From Ornithinibacter aureus (GTDB lineage Bacteria > Actinomycetota > Actinomycetes > Actinomycetales > Dermatophilaceae): a stretch of 64,000 nt of DNA. The translations under genes were made by a program, and so were the position numbers. Shown here one piece after another: positions 17,821 through 26,722 of this stretch. Numbering within the stretch: position 1 is the first letter of the stretch; each line of letters opens with the position of its first letter. The stretch is taken from contig NZ_VMSB01000001.1 in NCBI RefSeq assembly GCF_009858245.1, forward strand, positions 1,488,001 through 1,552,000, read 5' to 3'. The notes below the pieces were generated by a model, which made no database searches, was not told where the DNA came from, and saw nothing but the letters and a program-made list of their open reading frames with translations.

Positions 17821-19554
17821 TCAGGACGGCCTGGGGTTGGTGCAGGTGACGTCGTCCTCGGGGCGGTAGTTCGTCGTGAACTTCTCGGTCTTCACGACCT
17901 TGCCCTTCTCCTTGATGATCCGGCCGACGGTGACCTTGAAGCCGGGGACCGGGCTCTGGTCGATGCAGTCAGGGCTGTCGTCGGTGTACTTGCGAGGCTG
18001 CACGAAGTCGAAGCGGTCGCTCTTGGTCGCGGTCACGTCGTACTTCTTGGTGCCCCAGAAGTTCACCGTGATCGAGGAGTTGGTCGCGATGACCTCCATC
18101 CGCACGCCGCCGTCGGTGGTGTTCGTGAACTTGTTGTGCAGGTCGGGCCACGAGATCGTGGCCTCCCGACCTTCGGGGTAGCGCGAGATGTAGTAGTAGT
18201 GCGGGGTCCAGGCGTCGAGTTCCATGCCCGAGAAGAACGCGGCGTTGAAGATCGTCGTGGACACCTGCGAGATGCCGCCGCCGTAGGCGCTCGCCGAGCG
18301 TCCACCGCTGATGATGCCTGCCTTCACGTAGCCCTTGTCAGGGGTGCGCTTGCCGAGGATGGCGTTCATGCTGAACTGGCCCCCCGGCGGGATGTAGGTC
18401 CCGTTGAGGACTCGCGACGCGACCTTGATGTTCGTCACGCGCGGCTGCCCTGCCGGGTAGTACGTGGTGAAGGAGGAGATCTTCTCCTTCGGCAGGGTGG
18501 CCTTGGCGATCGCGGTCGTGAACTTCGGCGCGACGGTCTTGGTGGCGACGGTGGCCGTACGGGTGGGCGTCGTGATCGCCTTCCACACCTCGGTCTGGAC
18601 CGACGCGTCGTCGAGGGCGAGACCGGGAACGTCCGGGGTCACCTTGGGCGTGCTGCCGGAGAAGGTCACGACGGCGTCCTTGGCCTCCACCTCGGCGCCC
18701 GCCTTCTTCGCTGCGGCGTGCACGATCGCGGACAACTTCTTGAGGTCGGCCTTGGGGCTGATGACGCCCGAGTCGTCGGCCGCCAGGACGATGGCCGGAG
18801 CAAAGGCCTTCGGGGTGAGGGTGAAGGACTTCTCCCCCGCCTTCACGGTCACGGGGCCGGACACTGCGACGTCGGCGAACTCGGTCTTGACCCGGGTGAG
18901 CTCCTGCGCGGAGACCTTGGGTTCCACGCTTCGGGCAGCCACCGTGATGGTGCTCTGCGTCGGCCACCAGCGCTTGACGGCGGCCACCGTGCCCGCGACG
19001 TCGGTCTCGGAGCCCGTGGTCGGTTCCTTGAGGGCGACCTTGCCACCGGCGACGGAGATCGAGCCCTCGACCGGTTCCGCGTCCAGTTCGGAACGGGCCT
19101 GGTCCACCGCCGTGGTGAACACGGCGTCGTCGACGGTGACGACGGGGTTCTCCTCGCCACCGCCGAAGAGGTTGCGCCACACGTCGGCCGGTGCGAGGGA
19201 GAAGCCCACGAGCGAGGTGACCGTGGCGTCGATGTCGACGCCCACACCGAGATCGGCAGGCGTGATGGCGACCTCGCCCACGGGTGAGGTCAGGGTGACC
19301 GGTGTGGTGCCGGCGTCGGCGAGGGCCGCAGTCAGGGCGTCACGAGCGCCCTCGACGTCCTTTCCGCCCACCTCGACCCCCGCGACCGTCGTGCCCCGGG
19401 GCACGCGGTCGCCGAGGACCACGGCCGCAGCCACGTAGGCGGCCACGAGCGCCACGAGGGCACCGCCGACCAGGAAGGGCCACCGGCGCCGGGCCCTCGG
19501 CTGGGCGCCCCCCGCGGCATCTGACGAAGGGGAGTGCGCGAACAGGTCGGTCAT
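17821..19554 (-). CDS. VanW-family secreted/membrane-anchored protein
   Basis: 577 residues. A basic N-terminus and one membrane helix (about residues 26-48) lead to an extracellular region with two putative peptidoglycan-binding (YoaR-like) repeats. The VanW domain lies near residues 375-490: GGQFSMNAILGKRTPDKGYV, then YGGGISQVSTTIFNAAFFSG and HYYYISRYPEGREATI. VanW proteins associate with cell-wall remodelling, but their biochemistry is unsettled. Its ATG overlaps the flavin reductase TGA (ATGA). It is the last gene of the typA-mshB run. Confidence 0.88.
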   Translation of the reverse strand: MTDLFAHSPSSDAAGGAQPRARRRWPFLVGGALVALVAAYVAAAVVLGDRVPRGTTVAGVEVGGKDVEGARDALTAALADAGTTPVTLTSPVGEVAITPADLGVGVDIDATVTSLVGFSLAPADVWRNLFGGGEENPVVTVDDAVFTTAVDQARSELDAEPVEGSISVAGGKVALKEPTTGSETDVAGTVAAVKRWWPTQSTITVAARSVEPKVSAQELTRVKTEFADVAVSGPVTVKAGEKSFTLTPKAFAPAIVLAADDSGVISPKADLKKLSAIVHAAAKKAGAEVEAKDAVVTFSGSTPKVTPDVPGLALDDASVQTEVWKAITTPTRTATVATKTVAPKFTTAIAKATLPKEKISSFTTYYPAGQPRVTNIKVASRVLNGTYIPPGGQFSMNAILGKRTPDKGYVKAGIISGGRSASAYGGGISQVSTTIFNAAFFSGMELDAWTPHYYYISRYPEGREATISWPDLHNKFTNTTDGGVRMEVIATNSSITVNFWGTKKYDVTATKSDRFDFVQPRKYTDDSPDCIDQSPVPGFKVTVGRIIKEKGKVVKTEKFTTNYRPEDDVTCTNPRPS

Positions 19555-20048
19555 GCGATGCTCCCGTAGCTTCCGCGGAAGTGGACCAGGGCTGGCCCCA
19601 CGTCGTCCGGCAAGGTGATGGACAGGACCTCGGCGACGACGATCAGGTGATCACCGGCCGGGTGGCTGGCGGTGACGCGGCACTCGAGGTGCATGAGCGC
19701 GCCGTCGAGCAGCGCCATGTTCGTGTGCGGACCCCGGCGGTGCGGGGCCCGGTCGAGCTGCCCGTGCAGCGGGCGACCGGGCGTGGCGAACCACTGCGCC
19801 AGCGCTCGCTGCTCGGCCGAGAGGACGCTGACGCCGAAGACCCCGGCCTGCTCGACCGCCGCCAGCCACCGGGTCTCGTTCTCGACGCAGACGAGCACCA
19901 GGATCGGGTCGAGCGACACGGAGGTGAGGGTGTCGGCGGTCATGGCATGGTCGTGGCCGTCCGTCGTCGTCGTGAGCACCGTGACGCCGGACGCGAGGCG
20001 GCCCATCGCCAGGCGGAACTGGGCGGGATCGAGGTCGTGCTCGCTCAC
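19551..20048 (-). CDS. Flavin reductase-like FMN-binding protein
   Basis: 165 residues, typical for the flavin-reductase-like split-barrel family. FRLAMGRLASGVTVLTTT and AMTADTLTSVSLDPILVLVC form the FMN-binding entry, and HLIVVAEVLSI closes the barrel. It could reduce FMN/FAD with NAD(P)H for a partner monooxygenase, or act as an oxidoreductase itself. The start ATG overlaps the mshB stop and the stop overlaps the vanW start, so it is translated as part of the same message. Confidence 0.83.
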   Translation of the reverse strand: MSEHDLDPAQFRLAMGRLASGVTVLTTTTDGHDHAMTADTLTSVSLDPILVLVCVENETRWLAAVEQAGVFGVSVLSAEQRALAQWFATPGRPLHGQLDRAPHRRGPHTNMALLDGALMHLECRVTASHPAGDHLIVVAEVLSITLPDDVGPALVHFRGSYGSIA

Positions 20049-20923
20049 GGTGATTCCTCCTGCTCGAGGAGCTGCGCGGTCAAGGGATCGAACCGACCGT
20101 AGCCCTCGCGTCCCGCGAGACGGGACACGACGTGGTTGGACAGGGCGTACCAGCCGTCACCGACGACGACCTGGGTCTCGTGGCAGCGCAGGGCCCGGCT
20201 CTGGGCCGCGACGACGGAGGGGTCGAGCACCACGTGGGTCACCACGGCATCCGGGACGACCGAGGTGGCGAACGGGGCGTGCGGCCCGGGCACGATGAGT
20301 CCGCGATCCTGCGGCACGTGCTCCGCCAACCACTCGCGGTCCTCCAGGACCCAGGACTGCGGGGTCAGCGTGACGTAGAGGGCGGGGCGCACGGTCATGC
20401 CTGCGATCGCGCGCACCGTCGCGTCGTGGGTGCGCACGTGGTCGGGGTGCCCGTAGCCACCGGTCGCGTCGTAGGTCACGACGACGTCGGGGCACACCTG
20501 CTCGATGACGGCCCGGACCGCGGCGGCCGCCTCGTCGAGGTCGGCGCCGGCCCAGGCGCGCGGGTGCTCGGCGGCAGCGGATCCTGCCATGCCCGAGTCA
20601 CGCCAGGTGGGACGGTCATCGCCGGAGGTCGCGCCGAGCAGGTGGTGGACGACGCCGAGGGAGCGCATGGCCGCAGCGAGCTCACCTCTGCGGTGGTCCG
20701 CCAGCGGATCACCCGCTGCACCCTCGAGGTGCGCCAGGGGTGCCGGGATGACCTCACCCTCCTCGCCGAGCGTGCACGTGAGGACGTGGACCTCGTCGCC
20801 GCGTGCCACGTGGTGGGCCAGTGCCACTCCGGTCGCGAGGGTCTCGTCATCCGGGTGGGCGTGCACGAACAGCAGCCGGGGGCGCTGCCCGCGGATCGTC
20901 ACGTCGTCGAGAAGACCTCTCAC
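20045..20923 (-). CDS. mshB: GlcNAc-inositol deacetylase of mycothiol synthesis (PIG-L/LmbE fold)
   Basis: 292 residues from GTG 20923, whose GTGA overlaps the upstream stop. Zinc-binding motifs are LLFVHAHPDDETLATG and YDATGGYGHPDHVRTHD. It removes acetyl from 1-D-myo-inositol 2-acetamido-glucopyranoside, giving GlcN-Ins for MshC ligation to cysteine. MshB rather than Mca is favoured by length and by position after an LpqW-like gene, the arrangement remembered from mycobacteria. The longer reading frame upstream lies inside the preceding gene and is rejected. Confidence 0.85.
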   Translation of the reverse strand: MRGLLDDVTIRGQRPRLLFVHAHPDDETLATGVALAHHVARGDEVHVLTCTLGEEGEVIPAPLAHLEGAAGDPLADHRRGELAAAMRSLGVVHHLLGATSGDDRPTWRDSGMAGSAAAEHPRAWAGADLDEAAAAVRAVIEQVCPDVVVTYDATGGYGHPDHVRTHDATVRAIAGMTVRPALYVTLTPQSWVLEDREWLAEHVPQDRGLIVPGPHAPFATSVVPDAVVTHVVLDPSVVAAQSRALRCHETQVVVGDGWYALSNHVVSRLAGREGYGRFDPLTAQLLEQEESP

Positions 20924-22788
20924 TGGGCCACCGCGATGTCCGCGAACTCGACGACGCCCCCGGAGATGGTGTTGGCCGACAGGTTGCGGACGTCCGACCC
21001 CGCGACGTACAGCGCGCGTCGCTCGGCCAGGCCGATGTAGGCCCCCTGCTCGAGCAGGGACTGGTCGACGACTGCCCATGCCGCCTCACGCTCGGCCCGG
21101 TCGTCGATCTGCTGGATCTGCGCCATCCGGGTGTTCAGCGTGGGGTCGTTCCAGTAGCCGTAGTCGCGCCCGGGCCCGGACGCCGTGAGGTTGATCGCGC
21201 TGTCGAACAGCGGCGGCAGGATCGTGGATGCGGACGGCCACGCCGGAGCCCAGTTGCTCCAGAAGACGTCGACCTCACCAGCGATCCTGGGATCGCTGAT
21301 GGCGGTGAAGTAGTCATCGGTGATGGGCCTGGTCGTGGGCTCGAACCCAGCCAGCCGCCAGCCTGCGACCAGGGCTGCCATCGCCTTGTCCGCGGTGGCG
21401 CTGCTGCGGTAGGCCACGGTGAACGGCACCGGCTCGGTCTGCTTGGCCTGGGCGAGCAGCGCCTTGGCCGTGGCGGCGTCGCCGCGATTGCCCGCGCCCA
21501 CGGGGTCACCTTCGTGCGCAGCCGCGAGGGAGCGCGGGATGAGCGAACGTGCTGGGTCCGCCGCCGTCGGCCCGCCGATCGCCGTCACGTAGGCCTCGCG
21601 GTTGGTCGCGGCGGCGAGCGCCTGGCGGGCCAAGGGGTCCTTGAAGACCGCGCTCCTGGTGTTGGGCACCAGGTAGTCGACGACCCCCGTTCGCGGATTC
21701 ACCGACCGCTCGCGCAGGCTCTGGACTGCGGTGATGTTCTGCTGGATGGCCGGTGGGGCCGAGCCCAGGGAGACCGAGGTGCGCCCACCGTCGGTGTCCG
21801 CCATCACCTGCTGGGTGATGGCCTGGATGTCCATGCCCTCGAGGTACTCGATGCGATCGGGGTGGGCCCGGCGCACCGGATCGGCTGACCTGGCCCAGTG
21901 CGGGTTGCGCACGAACGTGCCGCCCTGGCCGGCAACCCACGGCTTCTCCAGCATGTAGGGGCCCGCGGAGAAGACCTCGTACACGCCCTCGGGGCCCTTG
22001 TCGACGGACTTCTTGACCGGCCCGAAGGCCGGCTGGCTCACGAGTTCGTTGAAGTCGCCGAGCGGGGTGCTGAGCGTGAACGTGATCTTCTGCCCGACGC
22101 ACGAGACGGCCTTGTCGAACGCCGCCTGCCCCGCGGCCACGGTCGGGCCCGTGGCGTAGGGCCCGGCATACGTGCTCGTGCCGTTGGCCTGCCTCGGGAT
22201 GGCGAGGACGGCCAGGGCATCCGTGGAGCCACCCGGCAGGTCCTTGCTGGCGAAGCTGCGGGAGATGCCGTAGGCGACGTCTGCACAGGTCACAGCGGTG
22301 CCGTCCTGCCAGAGGATGCCCTCTCGCAGGGTGAAGGACCAGGTCTTCAGGTCGGCGCTGGCCGTGCCGGTGTCGGTCGCGAGGTCGCCGACGAGCCGAT
22401 CCTGGGCGTCGGGGTCGACGTTGGGTGCGTAGGCCGTCAGCGAGCGGGCGAACACCCGACCGGCGAACGCGATGTCGTCGCGCGAGGCCAGCCGTTGCGG
22501 GTCCCAGGTGAGCACCGGCCCCAGGGCGAGCGCCCGGATCGTGCCGCCGTCACTCGTGACCCGCTCACCGACGGCAGAGGTCGCCGTCGCCCGATCCGGG
22601 TCGACCGTGGGCTCATCGCGCAGGACGAACACCCCGGCCACGACCAGGGCCGCCACGACCAGGGTGCCGAGCACGACGGCCGCGAGGCCGGCGTGCCGGT
22701 GAGCGATCGGCATCCGAAGTCGCCGTTGCGCGTGCCGCTCGGCACGCGTGCGTCTCGGTTCCTGCGCTCCGCCGTCATTCGCGGACAT
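20920..22788 (-). CDS. Extracellular solute-binding protein family 5, LpqW-like, membrane-anchored
   Basis: 622 residues from ATG 22788. A basic N-terminus (RRTRAERHAQRRLRMPIAHR) precedes one membrane helix (about residues 33-57) with no lipobox Cys, so it is anchored by signal-anchor rather than lipid. The rest is a full family 5 fold: LTWDPQRLASRDDIAFAGRV, WSFTLREGILWQDGTAVTCADV and VDVFWSNWAPAWPSA. No transporter genes accompany it. Position between typA and mshB, and length, match mycobacterial LpqW, a regulator of lipoglycan mannosylation. It may therefore be a regulatory rather than transport protein; that is inference. Confidence 0.75.
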   Translation of the reverse strand: MSANDGGAQEPRRTRAERHAQRRLRMPIAHRHAGLAAVVLGTLVVAALVVAGVFVLRDEPTVDPDRATATSAVGERVTSDGGTIRALALGPVLTWDPQRLASRDDIAFAGRVFARSLTAYAPNVDPDAQDRLVGDLATDTGTASADLKTWSFTLREGILWQDGTAVTCADVAYGISRSFASKDLPGGSTDALAVLAIPRQANGTSTYAGPYATGPTVAAGQAAFDKAVSCVGQKITFTLSTPLGDFNELVSQPAFGPVKKSVDKGPEGVYEVFSAGPYMLEKPWVAGQGGTFVRNPHWARSADPVRRAHPDRIEYLEGMDIQAITQQVMADTDGGRTSVSLGSAPPAIQQNITAVQSLRERSVNPRTGVVDYLVPNTRSAVFKDPLARQALAAATNREAYVTAIGGPTAADPARSLIPRSLAAAHEGDPVGAGNRGDAATAKALLAQAKQTEPVPFTVAYRSSATADKAMAALVAGWRLAGFEPTTRPITDDYFTAISDPRIAGEVDVFWSNWAPAWPSASTILPPLFDSAINLTASGPGRDYGYWNDPTLNTRMAQIQQIDDRAEREAAWAVVDQSLLEQGAYIGLAERRALYVAGSDVRNLSANTISGGVVEFADIAVAQ

Positions 22789-22794
22789 GTTCGG

Positions 22795-24690
22795 TCAGCT
22801 CTTCCTCGCGCGGGCGGCAGCGCGGGCGCGCAGCGTCTGGTCGAGCTCGACCTTGCGGATGCGCACGGCCTCCGGGGTGACCTCGACGCACTCGTCCTCG
22901 CGGCAGAACTCCAGCGACTGCTCGAGGGAGAGCGCCCGCGGCGGGGCGAGCCGCTCGAGGACGTCAGCACCGGCGGAGCGCACGTTGGTGAGCTTCTTCT
23001 CCTTGGTGATGTTGACGTCCATGTCGTCCACGCGGGAGTTCTCGCCGACGATCATGCCCTCGTAGACCTCCGTCGTCGGGGCGATGAAGAGGGTGCCGCG
23101 CTCCTGGAGGTTCATCATCGCGTAGGCGGTCGCCGGGCCGGAGCGGTCGGCGACGAGCGAACCGCTGATCCGGGTGGAGATCTCGCCGACCCAGGGCTCG
23201 TAGCCCTCGAAGACGTGGTGGGCGATGCCGGTGCCGCGGGTGTCGGTGAGGAACTGGGTGCGGAAGCCGATGAGACCGCGCGAGGGCACGAGGTACTCCA
23301 TCCGGACCCACCCGGTGCCGTGGTTGGTCATCTGCTCCATGCGGCCCTTGCGGGCGGCGAGGAGCTGCGTGATGGGGCCGAGGTACTCCTCGGGGGTGTC
23401 GATGGTGACGCGCTCCATCGGCTCGTGGACCTTGCCGTCGATGACGCGGGTCACGACGACCGGCTTGCCGACGGTGAGCTCGTAGCCCTCCCGGCGCATC
23501 TGCTCGACGAGGATCGCGAGCGCGAGCTCACCACGACCCTGGACCTCCCAGGCGTCCGGACGCTCGGTCGGCAGGATGCGCATCGAGACGTTGCCGATGA
23601 GCTCGCGGTCGAGGCGGTCCTTGACGAGGCGGGCCGTGACCTTGGCGCCCTTGACGCGGCCGGCCATGGGGCTGGTGTTGATCCCGATCGTCATGGAGAT
23701 GGCCGGCTCGTCGACGGTGATGAGCGGCAGGGGTCGCGGGTCGTCGACGTCGGCCAGGGTCTCGCCGATGGTGATCTCGGGGATGCCGGCGACAGCGATG
23801 ATGTCGCCGGGACCGGCGCTCTCGGCCGGCTTGCGCTCGAGGGCGTCGGTCATCAGCAGCTCGGTGATCTTGACCTTCTCGACCGAACCGTCACGGCGGC
23901 ACCACGCGACCTGCTGGCCCTTGCGGATGGTGCCGTTGTGCACGCGCAGCAGGGCGAGTCGGCCCAGGAAGTTCGACGCGTCGAGGTTGGTGACGTGCGC
24001 CTGCAGCGGCGCGTCGGAGTCGTAGGACGGGGCCGGGATCGTCTCGATGATCGTGCGGAACAACGGCTCGAGGTCGTCGCCGTCGGGCAGGCCACCGTCG
24101 GCCGGGCGGTTCATGGACGCGCGACCGGCCTTGGCCGAGGCGTACACGATGGGGAACTCGAGCTGGTCCTGGTGGTGCTCGGCGTCGACCATGAGGTCCA
24201 TGAAGAGCTCGTAGACCTCGTCGACGACCTCGGAGATGCGGGCGTCGGGGCGGTCGACCTTGTTGATGCACAGGACGACCGGCATCTTCAGGGCGAGCGC
24301 CTTGCGCAGCACGAAGCGGGTCTGGGGCAGCGGGCCCTCGCTGGCGTCGACGAGCAGTACGACACCGTCGACCATCGACAGGCCACGCTCGACCTCGCCG
24401 CCGAAGTCGGCGTGACCGGGGGTGTCGATGATGTTGATCGTCATGCCGTCGGTGAGCCCGGCGTCGAGCGCGGCCTTGCCTGCGTAGTGCACGGCGGTGT
24501 TCTTCGCGAGGATGGTGATGCCCTTCTCGCGCTCGAGGTCACCGCTGTCCATCGCACGGTCGGCGATGTGGTCGTGTTCACCGAAGGCCCCCGACTGCCA
24601 GAGCATCTTGTCGACCAGGGTGGTCTTTCCGTGGTCGACGTGGGCGACGATGGCGACGTTACGGAGATCAGCGCGACGGGATACAGGCAT
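22795..24690 (-). CDS. typA: Ribosome-associated translational GTPase TypA/BipA
   Basis: 631 residues from ATG 24690 ([20 protein letters not shown]). G1 [15 protein letters not shown]2 region with ERGITI-like [14 protein letters not shown]3 [15 protein letters not shown]4 NKVDRPDA. Elongation-factor domains II, III/V and the BipA-specific C-terminus ([20 protein letters not shown]) follow. It acts on the ribosome in stress adaptation and 50S assembly. It heads the minus-strand series, with only 6 bases before the LpqW-like gene. Confidence 0.95.
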   Translation of the reverse strand: MPVSRRADLRNVAIVAHVDHGKTTLVDKMLWQSGAFGEHDHIADRAMDSGDLEREKGITILAKNTAVHYAGKAALDAGLTDGMTINIIDTPGHADFGGEVERGLSMVDGVVLLVDASEGPLPQTRFVLRKALALKMPVVLCINKVDRPDARISEVVDEVYELFMDLMVDAEHHQDQLEFPIVYASAKAGRASMNRPADGGLPDGDDLEPLFRTIIETIPAPSYDSDAPLQAHVTNLDASNFLGRLALLRVHNGTIRKGQQVAWCRRDGSVEKVKITELLMTDALERKPAESAGPGDIIAVAGIPEITIGETLADVDDPRPLPLITVDEPAISMTIGINTSPMAGRVKGAKVTARLVKDRLDRELIGNVSMRILPTERPDAWEVQGRGELALAILVEQMRREGYELTVGKPVVVTRVIDGKVHEPMERVTIDTPEEYLGPITQLLAARKGRMEQMTNHGTGWVRMEYLVPSRGLIGFRTQFLTDTRGTGIAHHVFEGYEPWVGEISTRISGSLVADRSGPATAYAMMNLQERGTLFIAPTTEVYEGMIVGENSRVDDMDVNITKEKKLTNVRSAGADVLERLAPPRALSLEQSLEFCREDECVEVTPEAVRIRKVELDQTLRARAAARARKS

Positions 24691-24710
24691 ACCCACCAGT
24701 CTCTCAGGTA

Positions 24711-24738
24711 TTGCGCCCCCAACCGAATCGGGTGTAAT
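24711..24738 (+). promoter_or_regulatory. Candidate housekeeping promoter of the peptide transporter operon
   Basis: TTGCGC (24711-24716) and TGTAAT (24733-24738) with a 16-base spacer, about 200 bases before the binding-protein gene. Pattern only. Confidence 0.4.
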
Positions 24739-24756
24739 GCGCGAGGTCTGGTGCAG

Positions 24757-24772
24757 GATCTGCGCGCAGATC
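24757..24772. promoter_or_regulatory. 16-bp perfect palindrome, possible operator of the peptide transporter operon
   Basis: GATCTGCGCGCAGATC, about 19 bases after the candidate -10 hexamer and 168 bases before the binding-protein start. It lies where a repressor would block elongation or initiation. No regulator gene is adjacent. Confidence 0.45.
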
Positions 24773-24940
24773 AGGTCTCACTTGGATAACCACTGGCGCG
24801 ACACGGGTCCACGGGCTGTTTTTGCCGTTATGGTCACCGGCACGGAGGGTGGGGAGACTCATCACCTCGCCTGCCGGGCCCAAACTCGACCGCCCACCCG
24901 GGCGACCCGAGGTTCGCATAACCCCAAGCGAGGTTGATCG

Positions 24941-26617
24941 ATGAAGCTCAAGCGGAAGGTGCCAGTTGTCCTGTTGACAGCGGCCGCCCTCACCGTGACC
25001 GGCTGCGCCCAGTCAGACCGTGAGTCGGAGTCCACGGACACCGGCACGGCCAGCGGCGAGTTCAAGGACACGTTCACGTTCGGCGCCGCCGGCGCCCCCA
25101 AGTTGTTCGACCCGTTCTTCGCCACCGACGGTGAGACGTTCCGGGTCACCCGCCAGATGCACCAGGGCCTCCTGGGCGTCAAGCCCGGCACCGCGGACGT
25201 GCAGCCCGAGCTCGCCGAGAGCTGGACCCCCTCCGCAGACGGCCTGACCTGGGAGTTCAAGCTCAAGCAGGGCGTGAAGTTCTCCGACGGCGAGCCGTTC
25301 AACGCCGAGGCCGTGTGCGCCAACTTCACCCGCATGTTCGAGTCCAAGGGTGCGGCGCAGACCGCAGCCGAGTACTGGGGCTACTTCTTCGGCTCGTTCA
25401 GTGACAAGCCCGAGGGCTCGCTGTACAAGTCGTGCGAGGCCAAGGACGAGTCCACCGCGGTCATCAACATCACCCGCGCGACCTCGAGCTTCCCGACGAT
25501 CCTGTCGCTCGACTCGTTCTCGATGCAGTCCCCCAAGGCCATGGCCTCCGGGGATGCCGGGAACGTCCAGGCAGCGGGCGAGGGCTTCACCTACCCGCCC
25601 TACGTCATGGCTCCCGTCGGCATCGGCCCGTACAAGCTCGACAAGTACGACGAGGCCAACAAGACGGTCACGCTCGTCGCCAACGACATGTACTACGGCG
25701 AGAAGCCGAAGACGGCCAAGCTCGTCTTCAAGATCATCCCCGACGAGAGCACCCGCCGCCAGGAGCTGCAGGCCGGCTCGATCGACGGGTACGACCTGCC
25801 CAACCCGGTGGACTGGAAGGGTCTCGAGGACGAGGGCAACACCGTCGAGGTGCGCCCGGCCTTCAACATCCTCTACATGGGTCTGAACGCGAAGAAGAAC
25901 CCCGTGCTGAAGGACCTCAAGGTCCGCCAGGCCCTCTCCCACGCGATCAACCGTGACCAGATGGTCAAGACCCAGCTGCCCGAGGGTGCGCTGGCCGCGA
26001 GCCAGTTCATGCCCGAGGCCGTCTCCGGCTACAACACCTCGTTGCAGCCCAACGCCTACGACCCGGAGAAGGCCAAGACCCTGCTCAAGGAGGCCGGCGC
26101 CGAGGGCATGACCCTGCAGTTCGCCTTCCCGACCGAGGTCTCGCGTCCGTACATGCCGGACCCGCAGAAGATCCACGACGCCTTCAAGAAGGACCTCGAG
26201 GCCGTCGGCGTCAAGGTCGAGGTCGTCAGCAAGCCGTGGAACGGTGGCTACCTGGACGACGCCAGCGCGGGCAACTACGACGCGTGGCTGCTCGGCTGGA
26301 CCGGTGACTACAACGCCGCGGACAACTTCCTGGGCACGTTCTTCTCCAACTACGAGCAGAACGACTTCCAGACCAGCGCCCACCCGTGGGGCAAGAAGCT
26401 GTCCGAGGACCTCAAGGCCGCGGACGCGATCGTCGACGAGGCCGAGCGCAAGGCCGCCTACGAGCTGATCAACAAGCAGATCGCCGAGGAGTACATCCCC
26501 GGCCTGCCGATCAGCCACTCGCCGCCGGCGCTCGTCGTCAGCTCGAAGGTCGAGGGTCTCGTCGCGAGCCCGCTGACCGCCGAGATGTTCGACCAGGTCA
26601 CGGTCAGCAGCAAGTGA
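24941..26617 (+). CDS. Peptide ABC transporter substrate-binding lipoprotein
   Basis: 558 residues. The signal peptide MKLKRKVPVVLLTAAALTVT is followed by lipobox Cys (TVTGC). Family 5 binding-protein features: FDPFFATDGETFRVTRQMHQ, AESWTPSADGLTWEFKLKQG and LLGWTGDYNAADNFLGTFFS. It captures oligopeptides or similar solutes outside the membrane and delivers them to the permeases encoded next. GCGAGG lies 7 bases before the ATG. A hairpin separates it from the permease genes, which would allow the binding protein to be made in excess. Confidence 0.92.
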   Translation: MKLKRKVPVVLLTAAALTVTGCAQSDRESESTDTGTASGEFKDTFTFGAAGAPKLFDPFFATDGETFRVTRQMHQGLLGVKPGTADVQPELAESWTPSADGLTWEFKLKQGVKFSDGEPFNAEAVCANFTRMFESKGAAQTAAEYWGYFFGSFSDKPEGSLYKSCEAKDESTAVINITRATSSFPTILSLDSFSMQSPKAMASGDAGNVQAAGEGFTYPPYVMAPVGIGPYKLDKYDEANKTVTLVANDMYYGEKPKTAKLVFKIIPDESTRRQELQAGSIDGYDLPNPVDWKGLEDEGNTVEVRPAFNILYMGLNAKKNPVLKDLKVRQALSHAINRDQMVKTQLPEGALAASQFMPEAVSGYNTSLQPNAYDPEKAKTLLKEAGAEGMTLQFAFPTEVSRPYMPDPQKIHDAFKKDLEAVGVKVEVVSKPWNGGYLDDASAGNYDAWLLGWTGDYNAADNFLGTFFSNYEQNDFQTSAHPWGKKLSEDLKAADAIVDEAERKAAYELINKQIAEEYIPGLPISHSPPALVVSSKVEGLVASPLTAEMFDQVTVSSK

Positions 26618-26624
26618 GCCAGGG

Positions 26625-26640
26625 CGACTGAAATCAGTCG
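26625..26640 (+). repeat. Small inverted repeat CGACTG-AAAT-CAGTCG
   Basis: Six-base stem with a 4-base loop, just after the binding-protein stop and directly before a larger hairpin. Together they may slow 3' decay or reduce readthrough. Confidence 0.4.
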
Positions 26641-26650
26641 TTCATCCCGT

Positions 26651-26693
26651 GCGGTGGCCGCCTCGAACCACTAGGGTCCGAGGCGGCCACCGC
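26651..26693 (+). terminator. 15-bp hairpin between binding-protein and permease genes
   Basis: Arms 26651-26665 and 26679-26693 are exact reverse complements (GCGGTGGCCGCCTCG) with a 13-base loop. It lies in a 105-base gap inside an operon, so it probably gives partial termination or protects the upstream mRNA. Confidence 0.65.
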
Positions 26694-26722
26694 TGTCTCA
26701 CCGGAGCACCAAGGAGCACCCG

